NCBI GenBank assembly: GCA_017590115.1
Contig: JAGGNK010008337.1
Location: 868,001 to 932,000, forward strand
From: Montifringilla adamsi
Lineage: Eukaryota; Chordata; Aves; Passeriformes; Passeridae
Reading direction: 5' to 3'
DNA length: 64,000 nucleotides
Shown: piece after piece, positions 26,001 to 39,000 of the stretch
How the letters are laid out: every line of letters starts with the position of its first letter
Position numbering within the stretch: the stretch's first letter is position 1
Notes under the pieces: model-generated
The model's database searches: none
What the model was told of the DNA's origin: nothing
The model's input: only the letters and a program-made list of their open reading frames with translations
Program-made: the position numbers and the translations under genes

Positions 26001-28158
26001 TATCACGTGGTGCTAATTGCAGTCCAGGGCCTCCTTTAGCTAGCAAATGGATTGTCAAAAGGGAATTCTCTGCATACTTACAGGATAATACATGGAAGTA
26101 CATCATTAATTTTATCAACAATAACAGGCTTGAAGCCCAGGGTGAGTTTCAGTTTGCAGCCACAGACATGAGTGTACAGTCACACAGCTGGCCTGCTGCA
26201 CATCAGGCAATCCATTTCTCTTAGTTTTGTGAAGCTGAGCTTTAACCAGGTTGTGTAATTTATAAACCCCCACACTGGAACCTGCTGATTACACCGTGTG
26301 TGCCAGGACTCACCTAATTTCCAGACACAGTGGAAACCACAGAGTGGTTCTCAGGCCCTTCAGACTATTAAGATCTATGCTAATTAGTTGCTACTTGATA
26401 GTAGCATATAGCTAGATGCAAATTACAACATGGACAAGCTGTTCGAGCTCTTTGCTATTTAAAATAATTTTACATATTATTTTTTACAAATCAGCACCGC
26501 AGCAAAGCCACAAATGGCACCAACAATCATGTTGATGACAGGGGGGAAAAAAAACCAAACCAGGGAAAAAGAGGCAAGGTACTGCTTGCTGGGTAGCAGA
26601 GGGGCTGAGGCAGCACAGCATCCATCCCCAGTCCCAGCTGAGCCTGCCCTGCAGCCACAGAACAAACCCCTGTCACCACTGCTGTACCAGGGACAACACA
26701 CACACCTCTTTGATTCCACTTGTCTACCTCTGACCGAAAGCTGAAGCCAGGTTCCAAAGCCACCAGTGCAGAGGCACAGCTGTGCCTGAGATGCCCTGCT
26801 CCCAGCACAGCCCCTGGCACTCAGGGAGCCCTGCCCCTGGAGCCTGGGCAGCGCAGGGACCACAGCAGCAAAGGGGCTGTCTGCACACTCAGCTGGCACC
26901 TGAATGGCACTGCCAGGAGAAGGAACCCCAGCGAGGGGACAGCAAACACTTCCTGTTTGTTCTAAAAACTCAAACACTCAACTGCTGTGAGAGAGCACAA
27001 TAAAAATATAACGGGGCAGTACTTAGATCGAGCAACTGCCAAAGCCCAGAACACAGAACCTCTGGTGCCCAGTGTGGGTAGTCAGCTGTACAGTATGCTA
27101 AAAGCTGAAAATTTTTTTTCTTGCTATAGGAAAAAAAAGTTTTTTGACTGGAAGCTCTGCAGTCGAATTCCAGGCAGAGGAGTAATTTCTGCCTTAACAG
27201 AAGGACTGCTAGACCATTAGAAAGATAAATAAGAAGGCCAGCATTCACCTGGGGATACAGCAGAGAGGGAGAGGGAAGAGCAGTACTGTTGTTCTTTTCT
27301 TGGAGAGAGTTGTCTTGGTAGTGCTTCTGGCCAAATCACGTGGATCAATTTGTCCTAATTCTGGCAGCAGGAAGAACACATGTTCTTAGAGACATTCCTA
27401 AAAATCCCAGAGCAAAAAGAGTAAGGGAAGTGGGGGGTTTGTCCATCCAAGTGCAAACACCTGCATTAGGGCCTTCAAACCATATGCATGGATCACACAA
27501 GGAATGCAGAAATTACACAGGGACTACAATTTAAGCTGACCATGGCAATTTCCCAGTGGCAAACACATTTCACAATGTCTTTATTTTATTTTAACAGGGA
27601 AAAGAACCCCAACCAAAGCCCCCTTTTTCCTTCTCTTTTCTTATGGGTTCAGTGATGAGGGTTAAGGTTTGGATTGACAAGCAGAAACATGAGCACAGCT
27701 GAGGGAATAGCAAACTTAGAAAGCTACAAAAACTTTATTCCCAGAGTAATACAGCAGGGACCTGCATCCTCACACTTCTATTTCTATTTCATGCAGGCCA
27801 GAACATTTGTCTTCACTGCTGCCTTACGTGTGCTTTAATTGCATCATGCTAACAAGCAGTTGACATTTGACGTGTTGGAACACGGGATGAATGCTTTAAG
27901 GGATGTAAAGGCTGTGATTTCAAGCTGCTTTTGTAAGGAACATGGTTGTCACCTGAGGGTTGTAAAAGCCATGTCCAGATTGATGTGGGGAAGAGGGTAT
28001 TGCAAATGTTGAGATTCTGTATCTGGTAAGAGTTTGATTGCATGTTGAAATGACAGACCTCACTCCTCTTGCCCACAGTACTCAATCTTTTATATTATTT
28101 CCTCTGTTCAACCTGGAATATTAAAGATTTCCAAACCCACAAAGCCATTTCATGAAGG
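23014..28158. other. No gene recognised
   Basis: About 5 kb without a recognised gene. GC-richer patches at about 23720-23960 and 26580-26960 are open on both strands (up to 166 codons, minus strand, 26477-26977) without a known motif. A good minus-strand donor consensus lies at about 26085-26091, next to a short open frame, but that frame has no acceptor. Confidence 0.55.
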
Positions 28159-28172
28159 AAAAAAAAAAAAAA
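28159..28172 (+). repeat. Short poly-A run
   Basis: About 14 consecutive A. No associated element is visible. Confidence 0.8.
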
Positions 28173-28879
28173 TCAATATATACCCATACCCCTGCTGCAA
28201 AGATATGCAGAATGCTCTAACAGAAGCCTGTGCTTGCCACAGAAAACAAACAAAAACTTTCTGCAAAACAGGCTGTGGCAAGAACAGAGGGAAAAACATG
28301 AGAAAATGCTTTGGTCACAGCAGTAACTGCCCCATTCACGCTGGTGGCACCCACTGCTTGCTTCTGAGGCATCACTGGCTCCTTCCCCGAACTCGGGAGG
28401 GATGAAAACCTCCCACTGCAGAGCAGGAGCACTGACAGCGCTGCAGCAAAACCCAAAGAGGGGACTGAAAGTGCCCCGTGCCTGCCCTCCACACCCAGAA
28501 GGTGCCAGCAGGGAGGTCCCAGCCCCTTCCCGTGGCTCCCAAGCACGGCAGGGCTCAGGGACAGCCCTCCCAGGAAAGAGCAACTCACAGGGACTGCCTG
28601 CACAGGGACACAAAGGTAGGGAATAAATACATGGAAAGGGAGCTAGCTGCTTAACCCAGCTAGTCTGCAAGCAGGGAGGGCAGAACAGAAATAGGAAAGA
28701 GAAATTTGTTTATCCTTGGTGAGGGCTGCACGCTCTGAGCAGCACAACTCTGTGAAGGATGGCAAAGAAAAAAGAACAAGGGGAAATAGCAAGTGATGAT
28801 TCCCAAAACTTTCATCTTGTGTTCTTAAGCATTAAACCTGAAACCTGACAATGGTAGCCCCAGCACAGCAACAGAATAA
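28173..28879. other. No gene recognised; GC-rich patch
   Basis: Positions 28320-28620 are GC-rich and open on both strands for 70 to 165 codons. No motif is recognised. Confidence 0.55.
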
Positions 28880-29386
28880 TCAATGACATTTTTTTGTTGG
28901 GCACAGTTTGGCAGTATAAAAAGGTTGTGGCAACATAATAAAGTCAAGGCAAAATAATATCACCTCAATAAAATAAGTAGCATATTTTACATTTTGTGTC
29001 TCTGTAATTTCCTTTTTCTTTATAAAACTCTGATCAAAACACATTTTCTCCCCCATATCCTTTCCCACCACTGATATAAATGAAAAAAAAAGAATAGAGT
29101 GACTCTCATTACAACGGATTTGAAGCATAATGAAGGATCTTGGAGGGTTGCATGTGTTCATTTTTGTCCTATAAAACCACTTAGGTGATAATTTATTGAA
29201 GTTAACTTGAAGTTTGTTGTTGGCCCAGTGCTGAAGGGTCAGCAGTGCCGGGAGAATCCACACTTGTGCATGTACAGGCACGCAGTGCTGTCCTGTTTGT
29301 ATTTGTATTTTAACTCTGTCGCTCCAAAATGCATCTGTAGCAACACAGGACTCATGGAACTCGCTAAACTTTCTGCTGTTTCCCAT
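28880..29386 (-). other. Unusually long minus-strand open frame in AT-rich DNA
   Basis: A 168-codon frame runs on the minus strand through sequence that is clearly AT-rich, where stop codons should be frequent. The product is rich in Phe, Ile, Cys and Lys, with a hydrophobic stretch near the C-terminus (residues about 137-155, YFIEVILFCLDFIMLPQ). I recognise no family, and no splice sites or poly-A signal are placed to support a gene. It could be a chance frame, part of an unannotated transcript or an old retrocopy. Confidence 0.12.
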
Positions 29387-29937
29387 TTAAAAAGCATTCC
29401 TGTTGGAGCTCATACATGATAGATGAGTTTTGAATATTTTCACATCGTTTGAATGGTAATGGTTTCAGCACTGGAAATTTTTTATCCAGAGAAAAGTTCA
29501 TGAACACACACAAATATTCATGATCTCACCATGGTCAAGTGATCCTGCTTAGAGCTGAATAAAAACATATACAGACATTTAACACAGGACTGGAGCAAAG
29601 AAATTCCAGCCTTAAAAGTAGCAAGTTAAGCATTTCCAAAAAATATGCCAAAATGTTCCAAAACTATGATGACATTTTCAGTTTGATGTATTTAGAGATG
29701 TAATAGATAATAATACTAAATAAACAAAGAGGAATAATGTATAAAGGAAATATTCAAACTTGCAGAGACAAGCACATACCTTCATCCAAGTGGTTGGACT
29801 ATATGTGTAAACAGCTGAAATTTGGATTTTATTTAATATGACAGTTTTGGCAAAGATTTTAATGCATCACCTAAATGTTCTAATCAATTTCAGTGTATAA
29901 ATTAATTCTCACTCAAATTTTATGCTAACCTAACAGG
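29387..29937. other. No gene recognised
   Basis: Very AT-rich unique sequence. A minus-strand donor-like GTATGTGC at about 29770-29777 follows a short acceptor-like TTTCAG, but the segment between them is only about 35 bp. I do not call an exon. Confidence 0.55.
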
Positions 29938-29981
29938 TTATTTTGTAATATATCTTATTTTGTAATATATCATTTTGTAAT
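29938..29981 (+). repeat. 17-bp AT-rich tandem repeat
   Basis: The unit TTATTTTGTAATATATC occurs twice in tandem and is followed by a partial third copy, ATTTTGTAAT. Confidence 0.9.
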
Positions 29982-30075
29982 GCTTTCTAATAAGACGTCA
30001 CATAAAACTTCATGGATAATTCTTATTTACAGTGATTTTCTGTGAAGTATTAAAGTATATTAAAGATTACCCAAC

Positions 30076-30104
30076 ATAATAATAATAATAATAGTAATAA
30101 TAAA
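30076..30104 (+). repeat. (ATA)n microsatellite
   Basis: About 29 bp of ATA repeats with one interruption (AGT). Confidence 0.9.
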
Positions 30105-32239
30105 AGGGAGATTGTCAACTACTTCTTTCTAACTGACACTGGAAAAAGAAAAGAAAAAAACTACAGATCATTCCAGAGCATCCTGTATTGAAATTACGCT
30201 GTCAGCTCAGTGTGTCCTCAAAACAAAGCCTCACACAAGAGTTTTACTTAGGACTTCTAGCAAGGCCACTTGGAGGTTGTGTAAAGTTGCACCCCAATAC
30301 AGAAAGGCCTTGATCTTTGCACCTTGCACATATTTAACCCTGTGATTGTGCTCACTTCAGAGAGGCTTGCCATGGAAAAACTGTGAGGGAATTGTAAGGA
30401 AAAATTGTATACTTTTCAAAGTAAATTTGCTATCATTCTGATGAAAAAAATTCTCCACTTGAAAGAGCTCAACAGCAACAATTTGGGTTTTTATTTTGCT
30501 TATAAAAATACAGGCAACAGTCTGCATGGGCACTTTATAACCTCCTTGGAACCTAAATCTTCTAAAGCTATGAATAAATTCCTTCCAAAAGAAAGATGGG
30601 TCTCTTCAGACATTCCTAGAATTCCCCCCGATCATTACTGAACAGAGGGACTATTCACGGTGATCTTATCACTTACTCCCACATATTACACACGGGCCAA
30701 AGTCTGCTCCAGTGCAGGCAGGTGGAATGCAAGTGGTTTCATGTGGCCTCATGGCCCTGGTTACAGAGCTGCTGGAATGAGCTCAGGGAGAGCACATGAA
30801 ATAATTCACTGCACTGCTGTGCCTTGAGAGCACGACAAACCCAGCTGCATCGGTCTGCTCGTTTAAAGCCAACCAAACCTCCCTCTGATCTATGACATAC
30901 ACCAAAAATTAAGAATACAGCACAAGAAATCGATGAATTCATATTTGTCACTGTTTGCAACAGATGGATGGTGAGGGCTTAGAAAGCACAGCTGAGCTCC
31001 AGAATCACAACCAGCTTTTTAGGACTGAGCTCTGAGCTTCCAGGGGCCGTGCTGAGCTGCCCAGCAGGAAATAGTTAATATTGTTCACTCTCTGCTTTCC
31101 CCAGACTCCACAACACTCCAATGGCAACTTGCATTCCTGCTTTTTCCAGGCTGAAATTTCTCCCAAGGATACCATTGTTTTTTTTGAAGAATAGTCCTTA
31201 TGAATCAGGCAATGAGTATGATTTTGAAATTGATGTGAATTCTATCACCAGTTTGGGAAGAACTAGGATTTAATCCAAAGACTAACCATATGCTGTTTAA
31301 CATTATCTGTAAGGTAAACTGTGATGTGAAATACAGCCTGACTGCTGAAAGAACCAGAAAATTGTCTAGAAGCTTCCTGGTTCACCAGATTTCCTAAATT
31401 TGTCTGCTATAAACTCCAGCTCAGTTTTTGTCAGTTCCCTAAAAAAGAACATTTTTATTAGAAAAACCATAAAATTAAAAGGCATTAAAGTCCAGTAAGT
31501 TGTTTCACCATGCAAAAGCAGGAACATTCCTATGTATAAATTTTCCCCAGCAGTGTGTCTGGGTGATGTCAGACTGTCAAAATGATTGACCTGATGAAGT
31601 CTGGAAATAAGAGTGACAGGAAATTATACAAAGAACAGATTTTTGTCACTTTAAAGACAGAGCTTGTTGGCTGAAAGCATCTGATCATGAACATACTGAC
31701 CCAGCTGCAAAGAGGCAGCGACTCTCCTTCCTACAGTGGGGAGAGGAAAGATGCTTTTAAAGAGCTTTGAAAGAGGAGAAAGGGAATAACCCCCAGGACC
31801 AGAGCTGAGAATCCCACACCAGACATCCAGGGCTTCCTGGTCAGCACAGACCTCACCCTGGCAGCTGAGACTGCCAGTGGGATTAGGCTCAGCAGCAGAT
31901 TTAATCCCAGAGCTATCCCTGGCTGCTCAGTGGAGCCTGTCTGGATTTACACACTCCATGGGATAGCCTTCCCTACACCACACACAATTTCATTTCATTT
32001 ACACACTTGATTTAGAGTGGAAGTTCCCCACTCTTGGGATACCTCTCCCCATTCACACAAATCTCTGGGGTTTGCTTCCAGGAAATTTTCAACAAGGAAC
32101 TTCGAAGAGGGGATGCTTTACCAGATTTTGTTGCAGCTACGTGCTTTGGATGTAAAGTTTCTGTTCTTGACATTTATTAAAAGGTTCTTCAACACCTCAT
32201 AACTTTTCTGCAGGTATTTGAACCACTCTGCTCATTCTA
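30105..32239. other. No gene recognised
   Basis: Unique, mainly AT-rich sequence. No recognisable coding sequence or repeat before the CR1 at 32240. Confidence 0.6.
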
Positions 32240-32419
32240 AGAGGACTGTGAGCCACTGGAACAAGTAGCTGTGGATATCCAATCCCTGGAAGTGTTTAAG
32301 AGCAGGTTGCATTGAGCTCTGAGAAACCTGGTCTAGTGGAAGGTTTCCCTGCCCATGGCAGGGGGGCTGGAACAAGATGATCTTTAAGATCCCTTCCCAC
32401 CCAGGCCACTCCATGATTC
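32240..32419 (+). mobile_element. CR1 LINE 3' end
   Basis: In the sense orientation the segment carries the characteristic avian CR1 3' phrases: GACTGTGAGCCACTGGAACA, CTGTGGATATCCAATCCCTG, AAACCTGGTCTAGTGGAAGG, TCCCTGCCCATGGCAGGGGG, GATGATCTTTAAGATCCC and a CCATGATTC terminus. It is 5'-truncated like most CR1 copies and has no coding capacity. The usual terminal octamer repeats are degraded to CTCTATAAGTCTAAG just downstream. Confidence 0.95.
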
Positions 32420-32439
32420 ATTTAACTCTATAAGTCTAA

Positions 32440-32442
<3 letters not shown>

Positions 32443-32477
<35 letters not shown>
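32443..32477 (+). repeat. Pure 35-bp poly-A tract after a CR1 end
   Basis: An uninterrupted A run starts 23 bp beyond the recognisable CR1 terminus. CR1 elements end in short octamer repeats, not poly-A, so this tract is not the normal tail of the element and is probably independent slippage or a second insertion. Confidence 0.9.
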
Positions 32478-32479
<2 letters not shown>

Positions 32480-32766
32480 TATAATTTCATTACATTTGAC
32501 AGCATTTCTGACAGTCTGTGCAGTCTTATGGCATTTTTTTTCAGCAGTGAAGAGTAAGAATTTACAGAAAACAAGCCTCTTCAATCCTTCAGTATTCCAA
32601 TTTCCTACACTAGTAGGCTGTGGCATAAGTCTGTGGCAAAGAAAGCCAACAAACCCTCTGCCAAAAAGTCAGAACCTGTTACGTGCATAATCAATTAAAA
32701 AGATAATGCAAGCTATTATCTGACACATAAGAGATCCCCCCAGTGCACTTTTGAATTAAAACAGAA
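32478..32766. other. No gene recognised
   Basis: Short unique spacer between the poly-A tract and the next duplication. No feature is seen. Confidence 0.6.
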
Positions 32767-33049
32767 TGCTTTATGTGAATCACTGTGTGTTAGGCCAGTT
32801 TTGCCTTTGTGTTTGTGTACCCACCTTACTTGCAGTGCTACCAAACAGAACCGAATAAACAAATGGTTCACAACTGATGAACACGACTCAACTGGTAAAT
32901 GGTTTATTTCATTTGCTTTATGTGAATCACTGTGTGTTAGGCTAGTTTTGCCTTTGTTTGTGTACCCATCTTACTTGCAGTGCTACCAAACAGAACCAAA
33001 TAAACAAATGGTTCACAACTGATGAACACGACTCAACTGGTAAATGGTT
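32767..33049. repeat. Tandem duplication, 147-bp period, two copies
   Basis: Copy 1 runs 32767-32904 and copy 2 32914-33049, with the linker TATTTCATT between them. Both start TGCTTTATGTGAATCACTG and end CTCAACTGGTAAATGGTT. I count four small differences: a C/T, a 2-bp GT loss in copy 2, CCACC/CCATC and ACCGAAT/ACCAAAT. The unit is not recognised as a known repeat. Confidence 0.95.
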
Positions 33050-33076
33050 CTGGTTCAATTGCATCAGCCAGTAATA

Positions 33077-33097
33077 TAAATAAATAAATAAATAAAT
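33077..33097 (+). repeat. (TAAA)n microsatellite
   Basis: About five TAAA units, lying 28 bp after the 147-bp duplication. Confidence 0.9.
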
Positions 33098-36000
33098 GTG
33101 TTACAATGTTAACTGGCAAAATCAGAATCAACACGCTTTGAATTCAGGTTAGAGTTGACTCCTAACTATCAAAATCTACATAAACGAAATCTGAAAGAAT
33201 ATTTCTTACCCAAAGAAGTCTTGAGTGGCACAAAGCACTGTATTGAAGCATTAATTATATGAATTGGTGCTTGGCCAAGCACAGGTTTGCTTGTTGGCTC
33301 ACCCCAGTGCAGAGGTGGTGATGCGGGATGGCAAGGGCAGGGCTCTGGTGGTGCTGCTCTCCCTGGGGACAGCAGCTGGTGATGCTGAGGACACAGCTGG
33401 CACTGCTGGGCACTGCACGCTCACTAAGGCAGAGGGCCTTGTCCTGAGCAGAGAGGAAGGGGAAGAAGAGAACTCCATTGCTGCTGGCCCCCAGAGCAGC
33501 GCCTCACCAAGGAACTCCGGCTGTGCATCCCTCCCGTGCCAGCCCTGCTCCACCCCTGGACACAGAGGGCATTCCTCATCCTTATCCATGCCATCCTCCC
33601 TCCTGGCATGCTGCCAGCCCTGGCTGCACCTGGGAAATGACTGCAAGCACCTGCCACTCCAGCACGCTAACCCTCTCCCCCTCTCTACATCTCTCCACTC
33701 ATTTTTAAGCAAGCCAATAATGCTTTAACCAGGCACAATCTCTGCACTTCAGACAGGCTAAGCCATGCCTAAAATCTGCAGGCAAAGTGCTAAATTCAAG
33801 ACAGATAAACAAGAGATAAATACTGCCACAAATCACAGCATGATGTGAATAAATACCTGTGTGTGCATCACCACAACATCATGGTGACACTGGACCGTCA
33901 CTGCCTGTTGCTCCTGAACGCCACCTAACCTGGAAACCAAATTATCCACTGCTGCCTCTGCAGTTGTTTTCCACTTTGCTGATCCAAGGGGAAAAAAAAA
34001 TAGAAGAGAAAACATCCAGCCAAAACATGACAAAGATAAGTTACTTGGCTTCTAATTTTGCCAAAATCTTCTAGGAAATGAAATCAGAATTCCCTGGTGC
34101 TGCATTGCAAACGGAAATGCCACGCTCCGAGAGCACTAAATGAACGTTGCACTGCAGCTGAGCAGGACAATAAAAGCATTGTGACAAACAGTCTCAGTGC
34201 CCCACCACACAGACTCTTTTCCAGTTATCCTTAAAAGCAGAGACAAGCCACAAGGAATAATAATATTAATTCTGCTTGACATACATTTCCTACCAGACAA
34301 CAGACTACTGTGGAAGAACGCCTGGTGACAGATTTTATAGACAAACACAAACCAGCCCTGCCCAGCAGACCACCCAGATCATTGAACACGATGCTATTGC
34401 ACGATCCCTGGAAACACTTGCAGATCAGAGCCCTTCTGGAAGTAAAATGAATACGGTTTAAATTCTGGACAGTAAATAATCCTAATCCCAGCCGTCACAT
34501 AATGGGCCTAATCTATAAAACTCTGTTTGTCTAGGGCAGGAGCTGGGCCTTGTGCTGATAGCAATGGAAGAACAAGAATCACTGTGAGCTCACTGATGCA
34601 CAGACACTCAGTACTCATCCTCGTGCACTGTGGAGCAGGGGGGCTGCACCCACCACTTCTGTTCCTTGGTCCTTTTTTGCTGTGATTACCCAGCAGTGGC
34701 AGCAGACCCCTGGTACAGCACCAGGCACAGCTTCCTCCACACACCAGGCATGCTGCCACCCCGGCTCTGATGCAGGTCCAGTCACCCCTGTGCTCATCAC
34801 AGAGATGGAGAAAGCAAAATGGCCTTAAAAGTCAGCAGCAGCTCCACCTCTCCCTCTGGCAGCAGCAGGACTGGAATATGCCAAATGTAGAAAAAGAAAA
34901 TCCACAGGAAGCGGCAGTAAAGTTGATGAATTTTTAACTTCTTGAGGTTTTTGTCTTTGAGAAATAGAAAATAATTTCAAAACAATTCTATGTTTATAGC
35001 AGAAGTGGGAAACTATCTGCAAACACAGTCTAATCAATTTTTCTCCTTATGTGGATATATCCTGGAGCAATGCACACATTCCCAAATCTCAAGATCCCTA
35101 ACACAATAAGGCATGAGCACTCAGAAGAATATCCCAGTACAAGAAAATAAACATTTCTTTTTACTAATCTTAAAATATCATATCCACAAATGATGCTTTT
35201 TAGGGATGGAACTCAGAGAAAAGCTTCTTACAAAGCATTTAGTTTTATATTTATGAGAATTAATTCTGTAAAACTCAGCTGATAAGCTCCTGTTAATTAT
35301 AATGCTTTCTGTGCATGCCTTTCATCTGAGGTTCTGGAAGCACATGGAAAATCTTAATTAGGTCTCAAAACACTACTGTGAAGAAGGCAAAGTCTCCTCG
35401 CACAGAAGACAAGGTACAGACAGCTGATGTGATTTGCCAGGGGTCACCAGAGGTGCTGAAGGGCACTGGGCAGGCAGCAGCAGAGCAGTTCCCTCCCACA
35501 GCCAGCCAGGGGACACCTCCGACCCCCACATCCCTGGCTCCTGTCCTTGTACTGAGGGTCTGCACACACACTGCACAGCAGCCCGCTCAGGCTCTGGGGT
35601 CTTTCCCATGGAAGGTGCTCCTCCAGCTTGGGGCAGCTGTGTGAATTGCTCTTCTTTAAACCCAACTGCTCCACGCAGACACAACTGTTCATTAAAGCCA
35701 CAGCAAACTCTGGCTGCTACAATTAAATGTTGTGCCTGGAAGGCTGAAATATCATATAGTATCAAAGGTTTAAAATCTCATTTTCAGCCCTGCCCGATTA
35801 CTTAAACCACTTCTATAAAACTATCATGGATAAAATCTCACCTGAAGCTGATTAAATCTTTACTGATTTAATGGAAGAGTAGAAGAACAATCGATTTACA
35901 TTTTTCTCTGAATATTTATTTACCTCTACAGCAGCTTTGGGCTCTGCACTGGAGCATTTTGCTTGCCAACTTCCTGTAACTTACGCCTAAAACTTCAATC

Positions 36001-39000
36001 TCCCTCTGCCAATTGTCTGCTTCAACAAATCAGAAAGATTGAAATATGCTTTCATTTGCCTAAAATGAATACAGCAATTCAATCTGAAAGGATTCATGAT
36101 AGCTGCAGTACAATAGTGAGGTGAGAAGATAACTAAGTTGCAAAAGAAAGCTCTATCTCATACAAAACCACCAGAAATAAGGCCAAACATGACTTATTTT
36201 TTAAATTGCCAGCTAAAACATATTCAGCTTTCTACACAGACTTGTATTAATGTGTCTAACAGGGCAGCAGATGAATACACACTGTGTAATCACTGCGTGC
36301 CATAAGCAGAATCAGATCCACTCAGACACCCCAAAATCTCCACTTTTCAGGGGTGCTGAGCACACACAGCACAAAAGCCTTGTGCTCACCAAGAGCAGGC
36401 TCAGGTGACGGCACAGCTGGGATGGAGCCTCTCCTGAAATGCTGGCATTCACCACAACCCTGGCTGACAGCTCAGCCCCGGGGCCGAGGCTGGGGTGACA
36501 GTCAGATCATACTCAGCCAGCTTTCACCTCCACCTAAACCAAAAGAGGTGGGGAGTAACCCCTGTCAGCGAGGCACTGCGACTGAAACCAGGGTAGCCAG
36601 GATACCCCTCACTCATTCGGCTGACAGAACTTCCATTTTTGAGCAGGGAACAGACCACTAAGAAATTATTCCACCTCCTTTCATATTTGGTCATAATTTC
36701 AGCTATTTCTTGAATCACTCCTTGACAATACAAGATAGATTTTTATTCATTTTAGGTATCATTCTGCTGCTCCACACTAGTCATTCATTTGAAGCTCTTA
36801 CGTTTGGAGCCATCATTTACTGCTCAAACAGTACTTGGTGACACAGAGACACTAAAGAGTTGTCAAACAGAATGACACGCAGTTTTTAAAAGTTAGCAAA
36901 GCAGTAAAAGCTTTACGATTAAAAAAACCCAAACAACCAGCCTTGCGAATAGTATTTGAAAGTGTAAATGTGGGTGTAGTCAGTGCTACCAGAAAAAAAA
37001 AGAAAAAAGAAACCTTGAATGAAAACACACTTTTAATACAGGCCTTCAACAAGCCTGATGTGCTTCTACTGATAAAAGGTTAAAGCAGCCCCTTTGGTAC
37101 ATAATAAAAGCTGAGTTAAAATGTTTCTCACACAAGCCCTATTGAGATGAAAACCCTGAGGAGAAAGCAAAGCCCTGGCTCCAAACGAAACCAAATAAAA
37201 CCAAGGTCACCCCAGTACTTTCACATACCAAGAGCAAGAAATCTGCAGTTGTGACACCACCATCCCTCTGCTATTACAGAGGAAGGGCCACTGCCAGCCC
37301 CCCAAAATAAGCTGCATTCCACATTATACTCCCTTGAAATTAGTTAGGGATGTCTCCATTTACTGTTGTGCTCAGAGACAGGCACCACTGAAAAACAATC
37401 ACAATGCTAAGAATATGTGAGTGTGTGTTGGCCCCAGAGGGCAGTGCAAATTGAAGGAAAAAAAGAATTCCAGTCTTCTAGCCCTCAGGCATGGGAACAG
37501 CTCTCATGAGACTATCTGGACACATAATTCAAAACTCAGTCAATGCTTGAAGAACATACAGAACACACTAATTCCCTGAGCCCACTGGCACAGCCAGCCA
37601 GAGCCCCTTGTTTACAGCTATTCAGATTGCAGGGAAGCTGAAGATGGGCTGCATTAATTTTCTATCATGTCTTTTAATTAAATCTCTCTGGCTACCCAGA
37701 ACCCAATTTTTTCTTCATAAGATGAGTCTTTAGTAGGTGGCTGTAAATAGAACATGGATTCATTTCCATATAAAGAGATCCAAATATACTACCCTTCACT
37801 AATGGGAAAAACCAGAAAGCCCCATGTTAGCTAACAACTCCTCTTTCACAAACTTGACACACGTTTTAGCAGAAGAGGGTGTCAGTAACAGCTGGAAAAG
37901 CAACACCTTGAGAAGAACTTCTGCTCCTGCTCTGTAACCCTGGAAGAGTTCAAGGGAAAACTGAACTGGCAAAACAGAGCCTAAGGGAAGAGTTTGGGGG
38001 CTTGGGAGTTTTGTTGTTGTTTTTACAGGGGATTTCAAGCTTCGTGGTTTCTCTTCATCACTGCAATAACAGGGTTTTGTCTCAGGTCTTCATATCCAAT
38101 TCAAGTTGCACATTGGACTTGTATCTCTCAAAAAGTTATGCACACCCTGGGTCATGTTAGGCAGCAAATCCAGGGGCTTGTCTGTGCTCAGGTTACTCCT
38201 TCTGTCACATGCAAGTTATCACCATTCCTAATATATTGGTCATACTCATTTTCTTTAAAAAGAATTAATTTTAGCAGTGAAGTGCAAAAGCACAAAGATG
38301 CCATTGGCCTTAGAAGGCAAACTATTCACCTTTCATAACACATTCAAGTTACCATTTAAACTAAAAAAGCAGAAAGCTTTAAATATACTACTTTCAAAAA
38401 GTATTCTCCACAACAAAAAAGGGAAGGCTGGTTTCATTTCCAGGCATTGCCTGTTAATGGTTTGAGAACTAAATACCTATTGTGAAATTCTAGCAACTAC
38501 GTGACTCAATTGTTAAAATGATTGCAACACCATTCAGTAATTTGATTGTCTGTAGTGAGAACTGTTACATATGTAATAGTACTGAAAAAATGGGACTTGT
38601 TTGACTAGAAACCAGGATGCTTCCTAAAATCTCACCAATTACTTATGAGGGAAGAGCCAAGAATTAAGAAATTCTGACAAATCTCATGTCTCAACTTCTA
38701 AACCCCAAGACGTAGAAAAATTATAATTCTGGTGCCAAGCCATTTCAGGAGGAACACAAGAAAAAACAATGCTTGGGTTTTATTCTCATATAGTATCAGG
38801 GAAAAAATGCAGTATTAATTAATTTTTTTAAGTAACAAATTTGTTTAACAGGCAACCGAGCAACAGCCAGGTGAGTTAAAATATCTTGTGTGAGGAATCA
38901 GTAGAAGCAGTTAACTCCTGCAGAGCATGAACTGTGTGTGTAACACCACAAGGACTCCTAGCGTGCCTCTGAGTGTTCAGCAGCAGCTCTGGGGGACAAA

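Noticed and set aside
26085..26180. Minus-strand open stretch ending at a strong donor (GTAAGTATG)
   Set aside because: The open frame (including KLTLGFKPVIVDKINDVL) begins after a TGA, and there is no AG between that stop and the protein-like part except one very close to the donor, so it cannot be a coding exon as it stands.
26477..26977. 166-codon minus-strand open frame ending in a hydrophobic stretch
   Set aside because: It is in a GC-rich patch open on both strands. The hydrophobic end comes from the AT-rich edge, and there is no motif or neighbouring exon.
27108..27142. T8...A8 hairpin
   Set aside because: This is simple homopolymer pairing in AT-rich DNA and is not specific enough to call a structured RNA.
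27153..27180. tRNA B-box-like AGTCGAATTCCAGGC
   Set aside because: There is no A box at the right distance and the surrounding bases cannot fold into a cloverleaf.
33264..33728. 154-codon plus-strand open frame
   Set aside because: It is in a GC-rich patch with a 137-codon opposite-strand frame. The product is Ala/Gly/Ser-rich, with no known family.
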